Part shown: in pieces, positions 10,866-22,203 of the stretch | Layout of the letters: each line of letters begins with the position of its first letter | How positions within the stretch are numbered: the first letter of the stretch is position 1 | From: Entomoplasma ellychniae | GTDB taxonomy: Bacteria > Bacillota_I > Bacilli_A > Mycoplasmatales > Mycoplasmataceae | NCBI RefSeq assembly: GCF_002930155.1 | Contig: NZ_PHND01000001.1 | Location: 62,001-126,000 of the forward strand | Direction of reading: 5' to 3' | DNA length: 64,000 bases | The notes under the pieces: generated by a model | Database searches by the model: none | Seen by the model: the letters and a program-made list of their open reading frames with translations, nothing else | What the model was told of the DNA's origin: nothing | Translations under genes and position numbers: made by a program

Positions 10866-12461
10866 ATGAAAAGTAAAAGACCAGTTATTTTAGCTATTTT
10901 AGATGGTTGAGGAATTGAAGCTCCAGCCAAAGGAAATGCTGTTGATAATGCAAATCAAAAATTTGTTAATGAAATGAAAAATACATACCCATGAGTTGAA
11001 GCACATGCTTCAGGAAAATGAGTAGGTTTACCCGAAGGACAAATGGGAAACTCAGAAGTTGGTCATATTCATTTAGGTTCAGGAAGAATCAATATGGAAT
11101 CTTTAGCTAAACTAAACAATGAAGTTGAAATTAATGGTTTTGCCACTAATGAAGTTATTCAGACAACTTTTGCTTATGTACTAAAACACGACTCAACATT
11201 GCATTTAATGGGGTTATTTTCAGATGGTGGAGTTCATGCTCACATGTTACATGCAATGTCATTATACAAACATGCAATTAAAGCAGGGATTAAAAAAATC
11301 GCATTTGATTTAATTACTGATGGAAGAGATACTGAACCTAAAGTTGCAAAACAATACATTCAACAATTATTAGATTTAATTAAAGCAAATAATAACATTG
11401 GTGTAATTAGTTCAATACATGGTAGATACTATGCAATGGATAGAGATAAAAGATTTGAAAGAAGTGCTGTTTCATATGAAGTATTAACGAAAAGAACTTC
11501 ACAAGTAAAATCATTTACTGACCCATTGGATTATATACAATCAGCATATGATGGTGGGTTGGATGATGAAATGATTGTTCCTGCTTACAATGCAAATATT
11601 ATTGGTGGAGAATTAAAACAAAATGATGCAATGTTATTCTTCAACTTTAGACCCGATAGAGCTATTCAAATAGCTTCTGTTATAACTAATAAAGATTATG
11701 CTTCATGGAAAGATGAATCATTTAAAAACTTAGAATTTATTGGAGACAAGATTATGTTTGTTTCAACAATGAAATATTCAGATAGTGTAACTTCGCAATG
11801 AATAGCTTATCCTCCAACCCCTCTGATTAACACTCTTGGTGAGTATGTTGCTGCAATTGGGTTAAAACAATTAAGAATTGCTGAAACAGAAAAAATTGCT
11901 CATGTTACATTCTTTTTTGATGGAGGAAATGACTATTTTAAAAATGGTCTAGCAACACAAGATGAAATTAAATTAACCAATGCAAGTCTTGATTTAATTT
12001 CATCACCAAAAGTTGCAACTTATGATTTAAAACCTGAAATGTCTGCAAAAGAAATTACGGACTGATTAATAAAAGAAAGAAAAAAAGATGAGTTTGACTT
12101 AATTGTGTTAAACTTTGCAAATTGTGATATGGTTGGACACACTGGTGATTATCAAGCTACTGTTAAAGGTGTAAAAGTTTTAGACGAACAATTAAAAAGA
12201 ATTCATGATGAATTTGTGTTAAAACATAATGGAGTTATGATTATAACAGCTGATCATGGAAATGCTGAAGTTATGATTGATGAAAAAAATGGCCCTAATA
12301 AAAAGCACACAACAAGTTTAGTTCCAATTATTGTTACTGATAAAACTATTAAACTCGATGATCAAGATCCAGCTATTGTAAAAATAGCACCAACAATTTT
12401 AGAAATTTTGGGTGTAGAAATCCCAAAAGAAATGACACAACCTTCAATGATTAAAAAATAG
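10866..12461 (+). CDS. gpmI: 2,3-bisphosphoglycerate-independent phosphoglycerate mutase
   Basis: Converts 3-phosphoglycerate to 2-phosphoglycerate with two Mn ions. 531 residues, slightly longer than the usual 510. The alkaline-phosphatase-type nucleophile serine lies in [10 protein letters not shown] (about residue 63), the N-terminal metal motif is LDGWG, and the C-terminal metal motif TADHGN is present, as are [10 protein letters not shown] and FNFRPDRA of the phosphoglycerate site. Starts one base after the HAD gene's stop with AGGAGAG as ribosome site, so translation is probably coupled. Last gene of the tpiA operon. Confidence 0.98.
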
Positions 12462-12472
12462 ATAAATACATT

Positions 12473-12510
12473 AAAAAGTTTTTGAATTAAATTTGAAAAC
12501 TTTTTTATTT
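12473..12510 (+). terminator. Terminator of the tpiA-gpmI operon
   Basis: AAAAAGTTTT and AAAACTTTTT arms, extended by AATT pairs across a small mismatch, followed by T-rich sequence. Confidence 0.8.
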
Positions 12511-12512
12511 TT

Positions 12513-12546
12513 TATATTATAACTTTATTCATAAAGTTATAATATA
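12513..12546 (+). promoter_or_regulatory. Perfect 16-bp palindrome over the promoter of the ABC exporter
   Basis: TATATTATAACTTTAT and its exact reverse complement are separated by two bases (TC). The right arm contains TATAAT (12538-12543), the likely -10 box of the ABC transporter gene that starts at 12574. There is no T tract right after it, so it looks more like an operator for a dimeric repressor than a terminator, although an AT-rich stem that also aids termination of gpmI cannot be excluded. Confidence 0.55.
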
Positions 12547-12573
12547 AGCTAATAAAAATATTAAGGAGGAATA

Positions 12574-14403
12574 ATGAGCAAACATTATAAATACAATGCT
12601 AATTTAGAAAATGTTTTATCAAATTACAATAAAGAACGTATGGGATTTTTTAAACTTCTTTACACAGTTGGTAAAACTAATAAAAAAGTTGCAAGCTTAG
12701 TTATTATTACAATTGTGGCTCAGGCTCTATTGGTTTCTATAGTACCAATACTAACTAATATAGTAATACAACAAGCTCTTTTCGATAATCAATCAAGACA
12801 AAGTGCTGGGCAAGATTATGGTCAGGTTTGATATGTATGAATAATTATTATGACATTAGTTGTTATTCTTTTATCAAGTATAGTTTTTTTTAAAGATTGA
12901 TTGTTTAGCATCATCACTTCAAGATTAGAAGTAAAGTTTAAAATAGCAATTTTAAGAAAATTATTTGAACAAGATATATCATATTATTCTGATAAAAAAA
13001 TTGGTGAAATAATGACAAAAGTATTATATGATACATCAAATGTATCAAATGAAATTAGCGGTTTGTTGAATTCTTTAATACAAGCACCCATGGTTTTGAT
13101 ATTAGGAACAGTATCATTATTTATTATTTCACCACATTTAGCAACAGCTGCTTTAGTAACTGTTTATTCAATGGTTTTAATATTAGTGTTTGTTGTTAAA
13201 AATTATCGTAAAAACCATTTACAACTTAGAAACATAATGAGTTCAATAAATGGAATAACAGCTGATAAAATTAATTCTATTAGATTAATCAAATCATCTG
13301 GAACAAGAGAATATGAAAATAAGGAAATTGAAAAAATTTATGAACCTTATTTAAAACAATATAAACCAGTTGCGCTTAAAGGAGCTGCACTAAGTACTAT
13401 ATTAATAGCATCAGATGTTATTGTAGCAATGGTTGTTGTTATTGTTGCTGTATTAATATCAAGACAAGATTCAGAATCATTTGCTAAACTAGTGCCTATT
13501 ACAGCTGGATTAACTGCACTAACAAGACCATTGTGACAAGTGTCTGGAATTATTCCAGCTATTTCAAGAGCATCTGCTAGTGCTGAAAAAATATATGGAG
13601 TTATGAAATCAAAACCATTATTTTTAGAACATGAACATGATGGAATAATTATTAATGAAGATATTAAAAGAATTGAGTTAAAAAACATCGTGTTTAGTTA
13701 TCCAGAACAACCTTCAAAAACTATTTTACAAAATATGAATATTACTTTTGAAAAAGGTAAATCGTATGCATTTGTTGGAGAAACTGGGGCTGGTAAAACA
13801 ACTATTTCTAAGTTATTGTTAAGATTTTATGAACCCTCAAGTGGTGAAATTCTTATTAATGGACATAATCTAAATAAATTAAATTTACCTGTATACTTAC
13901 AAAGGGTTGGATATGTAGAACAAGAACCTCAAATTATTTTTGGTAATGTTTTTGAAAATGTTAAATATGGTGCTTTTGATAAAACAGATTCACAAGTTAT
14001 AAGAGCATGTAAAAAAGCAAAATTGCATGAGTTAATATCAAATATGCCAGATGGTTATAATACTATTCTTGGTGAAAGAGGTTTTATTTTATCTGGTGGG
14101 CAAAAACAAAGATTAATTATTGCTAGAATGTTTTTAAAAGATCTAGAAATATTAGTTATGGATGAAGCAACTTCAGCTCTGGACAATATTGTTGAAAAAG
14201 AAATTCAAGTGTCATTAAATGAATTAATGGTTAATAAAACAACTGTTGTTATAGCACATAGATTATCAACTATAAAACATGTTGATGAAATTATTGTGCT
14301 TGGTGCTAATGGAGCTGGTATTGTTCAAAGAGGGACGTTTGAAAATCTTAAAAAAATTGAAGGTCACTTTAAAAAACTTTATGAAGCTGGCATGTTGGAA
14401 TAA
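12574..14403 (+). CDS. ABC exporter, fused membrane and ATPase domains
   Basis: 609 residues: an N-terminal domain of about six membrane segments (residues about 30-320) and a C-terminal ATPase. Walker A GETGAGKTT is near residue 402, the signature LSGGQKQR near 505, Walker B LVMDEATSALD near 527, and the H-loop IAHRLST follows. This is the type of half-transporter that forms homo- or heterodimers exporting lipids, drugs or peptides; the substrate cannot be told. Strong ribosome site AAGGAGG. It stands alone behind a palindromic promoter, which suggests specific regulation. The C-terminus ends with FKKLYEAGMLE, typical of these exporters. Confidence 0.93.
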
Positions 14404-15036
14404 AAAAGCTGTTTTTTATTAACAAGTTTTAAATAATAAAAATAGAAAGCTAAAAATAAATGAAAAATTTATTAAATAGATTATGAGAAATTATAAAATA
14501 AACTTTAAAAAATAAAATATACGATTTTAAGAACCTGCATATATGAATTTTCAATATTTTAAATTTTCAAAAGTTAAAGATCAATTTTTAAATTTTTAAG
14601 AAATAAATGTTTTCAATAAACTTATTTATTTTTTTAATAATTAAACAAATTATATTTAAAATAAATTTTTGTAAATTGTTTAAAAAATTACACATTTATA
14701 GAATTTATTTGTTATTATTTTAATGTAAGATAAGGAGTCGCTTATGAAAAACATTAATTTAGTAATTGCTTGTGCAACTATTGATAAAGGTTTTTCTGCA
14801 GTTTGATTATCTGCGAAAAATAATTTTTTAATACTTTAATGATATTTGGTGATATGCAGATAGCTATCATAAAATCAACTTTTAAATTAAATATTATTAA
14901 GTAATTGGTAATATTGTTATTAAAAGAAAGTTTAAAGGAACTGTTTTAGTAGATAATTAATTTTCCTTATATAGATATAATTTAAATCAATAAATAATAT
15001 TGTGTATGAAAAAAGTAATTAGTAATTAAAATAGTG
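14404..15036 (+). other. Gene-poor AT-rich interval with one tiny ORF
   Basis: A very AT-rich stretch between the ABC exporter and oppB. No long frame is open on either strand even with TGA as Trp. Short coding-like scraps downstream of the tiny ORF at 14744 (for example one encoding GNIVIKRKFKGTVLVDN) suggest a decayed gene, but I cannot name it. Confidence 0.4.
14744..14839 (+). CDS. Possible 31-residue ORF or gene remnant
   Basis: ATG at 14744 follows a good ribosome site (AAGGAG, 14732-14737). The frame reads Met-Lys-Asn-Ile-Asn-Leu-Val-Ile-Ala-Cys and continues for 31 residues to TAA, with one TGA-coded Trp. The N-terminus looks like a beta strand start of an enzyme, so this may be the head of a gene whose rest has decayed, rather than a real small protein. 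No family assigned. Confidence 0.3.
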
Positions 15037-15070
15037 ACTTAGCAAATCTAAAAGATTTCTAAGTTTTTTT
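15037..15070 (+). terminator. Terminator-like hairpin upstream of oppB
   Basis: CTTAG-c-AAATC / GATTT-c-TAAG arms with a five-base loop and a seven-T run. It would end transcription of the decayed interval before the opp operon. Confidence 0.65.
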
Positions 15071-15147
15071 ATAAAAATTATATTAATTTTTTAAAAGTTT
15101 AACAAGATTATTTTTCAATTAAAATTTCAAGAAAGGAGATGATAGTT

Positions 15148-16362
15148 TTGCAACAAACTCAAAAAGAGTTACAAGTAACAGAATTAATTAATGAAGTCAG
15201 TTTAACTGTAACTGATAGTGAAAAGTCAAATAGTATTTTGCAAAGAATCCCTTACCACTTTAATAAGTTAAAAGAAGGTTTGGAAGAATTTACAAAACAT
15301 TACCCATTATTAACCTATTCATTAAAAAGAATATTTTTTTCAATAATTACTGTTTATATAACTATAGCTGTTGTTTATTGCTTATTGAATTTCCTTATTG
15401 ATGACACTACTCTTATGATAGATATATCAGATAAATCAATTAATCAAAATGGTGGTATTACTGGTGAGTGATATTTAAATCGCTTAGCAACAAGAAAAGA
15501 AAAGTTAGGCTTAGATAAGCCTTTAATTATTCAAGTATTAGTTTACTTACGAAATGTAACTCCGGTTATACCAAAACAAGTTACGATAATAACTTCTGAA
15601 GCTGGATCTCCACTCACTATTTATGAACCTGTGACAAAATGATTCTATTTAGGAATTTCATTGAGTAGGGATGTAAGCGGTCAATTTGGTAAGCCTGTTT
15701 CTGATATGTTTATTAAAGCAATGCCACTTTCGTTTTTGGTTGGCGGAACTGGAACACTATTGTCCTTTTGTGTAGGGATACCTTTAGGAATATTTGTAGC
15801 AAGAAAAAAAGATAAACCAGTTGATACTGTTATAACAACAATTACACTTGCAGTTATTGCAATTCCTGTTTTAGTTATTATTATACCTTTTTATCAATTT
15901 ACGCTTGTTTATTTAGGTGGTAACACTAGCTGAGATCAACTTTCAGCATTTGGGAAAATTTTTCCAATAATAGCAATTATGATTTTAGTAACTCCTGGTG
16001 TATTAGTTGAAACAAGAAGATTAGTTATTGATGAAATGACTTCTGATTATACTAAATTTGCTAATTCAAAAGGTTTAAGCGAAACTTATGTGTTTTATGT
16101 GCATGTATTTAGAAATTCTTTTATTAGAATGGCAAGGAATATACCTACAATATTTTTGTTCACAATTTTTGGTTCAAGTATTTTAATTGAAACAATGTGA
16201 GGAATGAAAGGCATGAGCTACTACATGGTCAGAGCAATTAACTTTACAGATATATTTACAGTTTTAGGTTTTGTTACTTTATCAGCTTCTTTGGGAATTA
16301 TGACAACATTGGTAGGAGATTTATTATTAGCAATCCTTGATCCAAGAGTTAGTTTGAAGTAG
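15148..16362 (+). CDS. oppB: Oligopeptide ABC transporter permease OppB
   Basis: First permease of the oligopeptide importer, about 404 residues. I chose TTG at 15148: the ribosome site AAAGGAG (15132-15138) abuts the in-frame ATG at 15139 with no spacing but sits nine bases before TTG. An N-terminal cytoplasmic extension of about 55 residues precedes the first membrane segment; an extracellular loop follows; the binding-protein-dependent permease core has its EAA-type loop at TSDYTKFANSKGL. Mycoplasma OppB proteins are often longer than the E. coli one (306), as here. oppC follows 14 bases after the stop, then oppA. Confidence 0.93.
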
Positions 16363-16376
16363 GAGAAAGATTATTT

Positions 16377-17336
16377 ATGAAAGATATTAAAAAGACAGAT
16401 ATTGATTTAAATGATTTAGATTCAAGTTTATTTGAACTAGTTGGTGATGATTTATCACAAGCTGAACAAATATACACAAAACCATACAAATATTGAAATA
16501 CAGTTTTAAAAAAAGTATTCAAAAGCTACACCTTTATTGTATGCTCAATTATATTATTAGTTTTTTTGGTGATGACTTGTACTGTAGCTCTTGGAGAATC
16601 AGCAGTTCCTAAAATTAATTTATCTAATAAAAATTTACCACCTTCACTAGAACATTGGTTTGGTACTGGTACTAAAGGTGAGGATTTATGAAATAAAGTT
16701 TGAATAGGATCTAGAAGTACTATGTTATTTACAATTTTAGTATTTTCATTTCAAACTCTTATAGGAATTACTATTGGTTCTATATGAGGATTTTATAAAA
16801 AAGTAGATATGTTATTTTTAGAAATAGTTAGATTTTTAACAGCTATACCTTCGTTAATATTATGACTGGTGGTTATATTTATTTTTAATAAAGGTATGGC
16901 AAGCATTGTTTTTGCGATTTCTTTGACAAGTTGAATAGGTTTAGCTTCATTAATTAGAATTCAAATCCTTTTAACAAGAAATGCAGAATATAACATAGCG
17001 TCAAAAGTTTTAGGTTCAAAAGGTCCTAAAATTATTAGAAAAAACATAATGCCAAAAATACTACCAATTATTATCCAAACATGTGCCTTTGTTATTCCAG
17101 AGGCAATAGCTATTGATTCAACCCTAGCTTATTTAGGTTTTGGTTTTATTCCTCAAAATGATAACTCAAAAGCATCTCTAGGTTCTATTTTAAATGAAAC
17201 TTTAGCGGGTAGTGATTGACAAGTAACACCGCACCTTTTAATTGTTCCATTAGCAGTAGTTGGTGGAATATCATTAGTATTTTATCTAATAGGTAAAGTA
17301 CTTTCGGATTCTTTAGATCCAAAAACTCATAGATAA
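16377..17336 (+). CDS. oppC: Oligopeptide ABC transporter permease OppC
   Basis: Second permease, 319 residues, start after AGGAG. The N-terminus is an acidic cytoplasmic region, then a first membrane segment, an extracellular loop with the OppC-typical HWFGTGTKGEDLW pattern, five further segments and the EAA loop around NIASKVLGSKGPKII. The C-terminal SLDPKTHR-like end (DSLDPKTHR) is characteristic. Pairs with OppB to form the membrane channel. In-frame TGA codons break it completely in the standard code. Confidence 0.94.
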
Positions 17337-17351
17337 AAAAGGAGAAAATTT

Positions 17352-19754
17352 ATGAACAAATTAAATAACAAAACAAAATATCGTGGTTTAGCTTTATTGC
17401 TTGCAGCTGGTTTCATAGCTTCATCGGCTTCAGTAGCGGTAGTATCATGTAAAACTGGTATTTCATTAGAAAAAGTTCTTGAGAGAAGAAGAGACACTAA
17501 AACTTTAACTTTAACTTATCAAAGTCCAGTTGAAGGTTGAAATACAGCTCATACTCAATTGGCTGGAGATGGAGAATTCTTGGCAAATTTATACGCAGGA
17601 GCTCTAGGAATTGATGAATATGGAAGAACATATGGCGATGTCTTTGAATCTGGATATGCTGATTCAAATGGTAATAGTCCTTATGTTGGAAATCCTGCAC
17701 CTAAAAAGTCTGAATCTTCAGAACACGAAAGTTCTCAAATAGTTAGTGATGAACAAGACGTTGAATTTAATGCAAGTTTATGGCAATATAAAATACGTAG
17801 TAATGCAAAATGATTTGATAAAACTGGCAGAGTTCTAAGAAATATTAAAGCTTCCGATTTTGAAAATACAGCAAAATATATCTTAAATTCATCAAAAGGT
17901 TCAGATCTTTCAATGTTATGAGAGTCATTTATATTAAATGCAACTGAATTAAGTGAGTTATTTTCTGCTTATGTAGCTCTACCAAATGAAAATGGTATAT
18001 CAGAAACTGAAGAAAATAAACTAATTGATGCTGCTTGAAAAAAAGCCTTAGAAAAAGTTTCAAAAGTTGGTGAAGTATTTTATAAATTAAAAAATAAAGA
18101 AGGTCAAGTGGTTGAATCAAAAGAACCAGTCAAAATTTTAAAACCTGGATTTGGACTTCATATTAATGAAGAAGAGGGAACTGTTAAGTTTGAGTTAACA
18201 AAACCTTCAACTTACTTTGAAACTGTTTTAACTTATGGGTGTTTTTCACCTATTTATGATGCACATGTTGATCAATTAGCAAATTCTCCTATTGATGCAT
18301 TCAGTGGAGCTTACTTGCCAAAATCAATTGATGGTGATGACAAAACTCTTGTAAAAAATGATAACTACCATTTTGCAGAAAAAACTTCAATCAGTACTAT
18401 TAACTGAAAATATCTGGCTAAACCTACATCATCAAAAGCAAGAGAAATGTTTGAAGCCGGAGAAGTTGATAGTTTTGTAGTAAAACAAACTGATGAAGCT
18501 GGTTGAAATAAATATGTTGGTGAAGATTCTTTAAATCCAAAATTTACTGGTGTCTACAGTACTGATCCAGTAAAAGATTTTTCATTTGGTATCTACTACA
18601 ACTTTGCTAATGCAACTGGGGATTCAAAAGCTATTGCAGCGAGTAAAGTTTTACAATTAAAAGAAACTAGAGAATTTTTAGCAACAAGTATTAATAGAAG
18701 TGATTTTGTAAAATATTATAGTGAAAAATTTGACACAGTTGATCAAAAAGTATCAAAAAATGTTAGAAATATTTATACATCGCCAAACTTCGCAATCAAT
18801 CCGAGCGCTGATCTTGGTGATGGAGAAATTGGTTCTAAAGATTACGTTGAATACGTAAAAGAAGCAGTAGAAAGATTAACAAACAAAAAAGTTAAATCAA
18901 AAGATCTTGAAGAGGGCCATGATCCATTTTTAAATAATTCAATAAGTCTTTCAAATCAAGACCAAAGTGAATTAATTGCAGCAATTAATAAACACATAAA
19001 AGACAATGGTATTGAAACAAAAGAGGGTAAAGTTGAATTGATATGAGCATTATCTCCAGATAATTCTGTTACTAACCCATATTTGGTTCAAATGTTTGAT
19101 AACTTTAACAAAATTGAAGGCAATCCTTTAAAAATTGTTGCTCCGGTTTCCAACACTCACAAAGACTGGACTGCACTTCAAAGGTCAGGTAAGTTTGACT
19201 TGGCGTCAAGTGGGTGAGGACCAGATTATGCTGACCCATATTCATATTTAGCTACTTATAAAATTAATGGAGATTATGCTGCTTACCATGGGTTTAGAAG
19301 ATTAACTGATGATCTTGGTGAAAACGGTGATAAAAAACTTAAAACATCAGCTACAGATTCATTTATGGAAATAGTTAATTCTTATGATACAAAGGTAAAA
19401 AAAATTGACACTAATGAAGGTGACACAACAGATGACAGATACAATAATTTTGCTGAGGAAGAAGCTAAAGCTATTTATATTGACTTTTTATTTACACCAT
19501 TCTACAATAGAAATCAGTATAAAGAATATAAAGTTTCGTATATTAAACCTTATACATATGGGCATGCTATATATGGTTTATCTACAGCCAGAACATTTAC
19601 TCAACAAAAATCATCTTCAATTGCAACAAAAGAAGAATATGATTACCAGATAAATCAATATAAGTTGGTTAAAGAAGCAATAGACACTAGACCTTCAACA
19701 GGTAAAGCAAATAATGTTTTGTTTAAAACACCTACAAAATCAACCACTGTTTAA
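17352..19754 (+). CDS. oppA: Oligopeptide-binding lipoprotein OppA
   Basis: Solute-binding component, 800 residues, anchored by a lipoprotein signal (lipobox VVSC, Cys about 34). It starts 15 bases after oppC with AAGGAG. The body resembles the SBP family 5 fold (peptide/nickel-binding): an N-terminal TLTLTYQSPVEGW strand, then regions such as LASSGWGPDYADPYSYL near residues 615-635, the usual SBP5 signature of the second lobe. Longer than Gram-negative OppA (about 540), as typical for mollicutes. A Ser/Glu-rich loop is present near residue 120. It ends the oppBCA unit before a strong terminator. Confidence 0.93.
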
Positions 19755-19772
19755 TAAACTGATCAACTTTAT

Positions 19773-19804
19773 AAATAAAACAAGCAAAACTTGTTTTATT
19801 TTTC
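19773..19804 (+). terminator. Terminator after oppA
   Basis: 12-bp perfect hairpin AAATAAAACAAG / CTTGTTTTATTT with a five-base loop and T tail. Confidence 0.88.
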
Positions 19805-19860
19805 AATTATGTGATCTTTAAAAATCGCGTAATTGAAAAATAAAAGCACCGCAAGGTGCA
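19794..19860. terminator. Convergent compound terminator region
   Basis: A 16-bp perfect inverted repeat (19794-19809 with 19830-19845) with a 20-base loop overlaps the oppA terminator. On the minus strand GCACC-TTGC-GGTGC (19846-19859) is followed by TTTTATTTTT, a terminator for the minus-strand membrane gene. The two convergent units share nested structures. Confidence 0.75.
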
Positions 19861-19879
19861 AATAATGAAAACTTTAAGC

Positions 19880-20371
19880 TTATAATATTAATCAACATGC
19901 AATAGATGTAATAAAAAGAATTAAGGATATTAAAATAAATATTTTTGATATTCTTCTACTAAAACCTTCTTTTTCATCTAAAGTGGTTTCGTATCTTTTG
20001 ATCTTGTTATTAAAATATTTAGCGGTTTTTTTATTTCTTAAATAACCATTAATTATAAATAATGCAATAAACAATATAAAACCAGTTGTTATAAGTATTT
20101 CAAAAATATTATTACCATTTTTACTAAATTTAATAAATCTTTGCATTAAAAGTGAAATAATAATATAAGTTGTAGAAACACTTAAAACAGTTAAATAATC
20201 ATATCAACGCATTTTTTTAGAAACTTTGTAATTGATACTTTTATACATTGCTTTAGAATCGTGTTTTTCAACCTTTGAGTTAATATCTTGTTCAATGCTA
20301 TTCTTTTTAAATTCATGAACTTCTTTTTTTGATTTTTTAGAATCAGTATTGCTTGCATTTATTCTATTCAT
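19880..20371 (-). CDS. Unknown three-segment membrane protein inside the opp locus
   Basis: A 163-residue protein on the opposite strand, lying between oppA and oppD. The start ATG (20369-20371) follows GAGGT. Residues 1-65 are charged and Lys/Ser-rich and probably cytoplasmic; three hydrophobic segments follow (about 70-90, 95-115 and 140-160), with a basic loop between the last two. TGA near the end is Trp, and the true stop is TAA at 19880-19882. I recognise no family. Its insertion splits oppBCA from oppDF, which must then have separate control. Confidence 0.75.
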
Positions 20372-20445
20372 TAAATTAACCTCACAAAATCTAAGATTAA
20401 TTTTAAATCAATTTTAGAAAAATTAATTAATAAAAAAGGAGAAAA

Positions 20446-22203
20446 ATGTCAAACTTAAATAAAAAAATATTATCAATTAGAAATTTAGAAGTTAAATTTC
20501 GAGTTAGAAGTCGAGTATTGACTGCAATTAGAAATGTTTCTTTTGATTTATATGATGGTGAAGTATTAGCTCTAGTTGGCGAATCAGGTTCAGGTAAGTC
20601 GGTTATTACTAAAACTTTCACCGGAATGTTAGATTCAAATGGTTGAATAAATGATGGATCAATTATATATACACCAAATCAAGGTGCTATGAATGATGAA
20701 AAATCATATTTTAAAAGTCCTGTTGATATAGTTAATATTGAAAAAAAATTAATTTTGAGTGATGTTATAAAATTTGTTAAAAAAACTACTAATGCTGAAA
20801 TTAGTAAAATAAAAAAAGAAATTTTAAATTTAGAAAAATTTAAGAATAATAAACTTTTAATTGAAAATGAAATATCAGAAATTGATTCTCAAATAGTAAA
20901 ATTAGAATTATTTATATCTCAAAAAGCTGAAAAAGCTAAAGAATTCAAAAAAAGAAATGACGCTTTTAAATTAACTCAAGCAGAAAATAAAATAAATGTA
21001 CTTAATATTAAAAAAGAAATTTTATTAAGTGTTGACTTGCAAAACAAAAAAATTAGTGATTTAAAAAATAAACTGATTTTATTAGAAGGCGATATAAAAA
21101 AAGTTGCTGGTTTAACTTTAAAAGAACAAGCAATAATTAAAGAAATAATTTCAAACATAGAAAGTTTTATTCAAACTAAACAAGCAATTACTCTTGAAAA
21201 TATAGAAAAATTTAATTCTTACTTTGAAGAAAGAAATCATTTAGTTAAATTTGAAAAAGAATTAAAAGTAATTTATGAAGAAATTATCAAAAATAAAAAA
21301 GTTGATGAAGAACATTTCGCTAATATCATGTTTGATTGAAATGAAATATTGAATACTAAAACTAAGTCAAGTGCAAACAAATTAATTAGAGAAATAAGAG
21401 GAAAAACTATAGCTACAGTTTTTCAAGATCCAATGACTTCTTTAAACCCATTATTGACTGTAGGATTTCAAATTACAGAAGTTTTGATTAAGCAATTAAA
21501 AATGTCTCGTGAACAGGCAAAAAAAGAAGCACTTAAGTTATTAAAGCAAGTTGGTATTCCAAATCCTTCATCTCGTTATAAAGATGTTCCTGGTCAATAT
21601 TCAGGTGGTATGAGACAAAGGGTTGTTATTGCAATTGCTTTAGCTTGTAGACCAAAAATTTTAATTTGTGATGAACCAACAACAGCACTTGATGTAACTA
21701 TTCAAGCTCAAATTTTAAAATTGATTAAAGATTTACAAAAAGAATATCATTTTTCTGTAATATTTATTACTCATGATTTAGGAGTTGTTGCAAACATTTC
21801 TGACAGAGTTGCTGTCATGTATGCTGGTCAAATAATTGAAATAGGTACAACCGAAGAGATTTTTAATAATGCAAAACATCCTTATACATGAGCTCTGTTA
21901 TTATCACTACCTCAATTAGGAACTAAAGGAGAAGACCTATATTCAATTGGTGGAACACCTCCGAGTTTATTTAATGAAATTAAAGGTGACGCTTTTGCTC
22001 CAAGAAATAAATATGCATTAGCTATTGATTATTTACATGAACCTCCAATGTTTAAGGTTTCTGAAACACATTATGCTAAAACATGGTTATTACATGCTAA
22101 AGCTGATAAAAATATTGGTCCTAAAAAAACAAAAAGTTCTGTACTTTCAAAAGCAGCAACACCTAAAAAAACTGTTATTGCTAAAAAAGGAGGTACAAAA
22201 TAA
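20446..22203 (+). CDS. oppD: Oligopeptide ABC transporter ATPase OppD with large insertion
   Basis: Cytosolic ATPase that powers peptide import together with OppF; 585 residues instead of about 335. Walker A GESGSGKS is near residue 45. A Lys/Glu-rich insertion of roughly 230 residues (about 80-310), predicted to be helical coiled coil, comes before the Q-loop (FQDPMTSLNP, about 326). The signature YSGGMRQR (about 385), Walker B DEPTTALD (about 408) and FITHDLGV are intact. The C-terminal region contains the oligopeptide-transporter extension and ends in a Lys/Ala-rich tail. Ribosome site AAGGAG. Insertions at this site are known in mycoplasma Opp ATPases. Confidence 0.93.
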
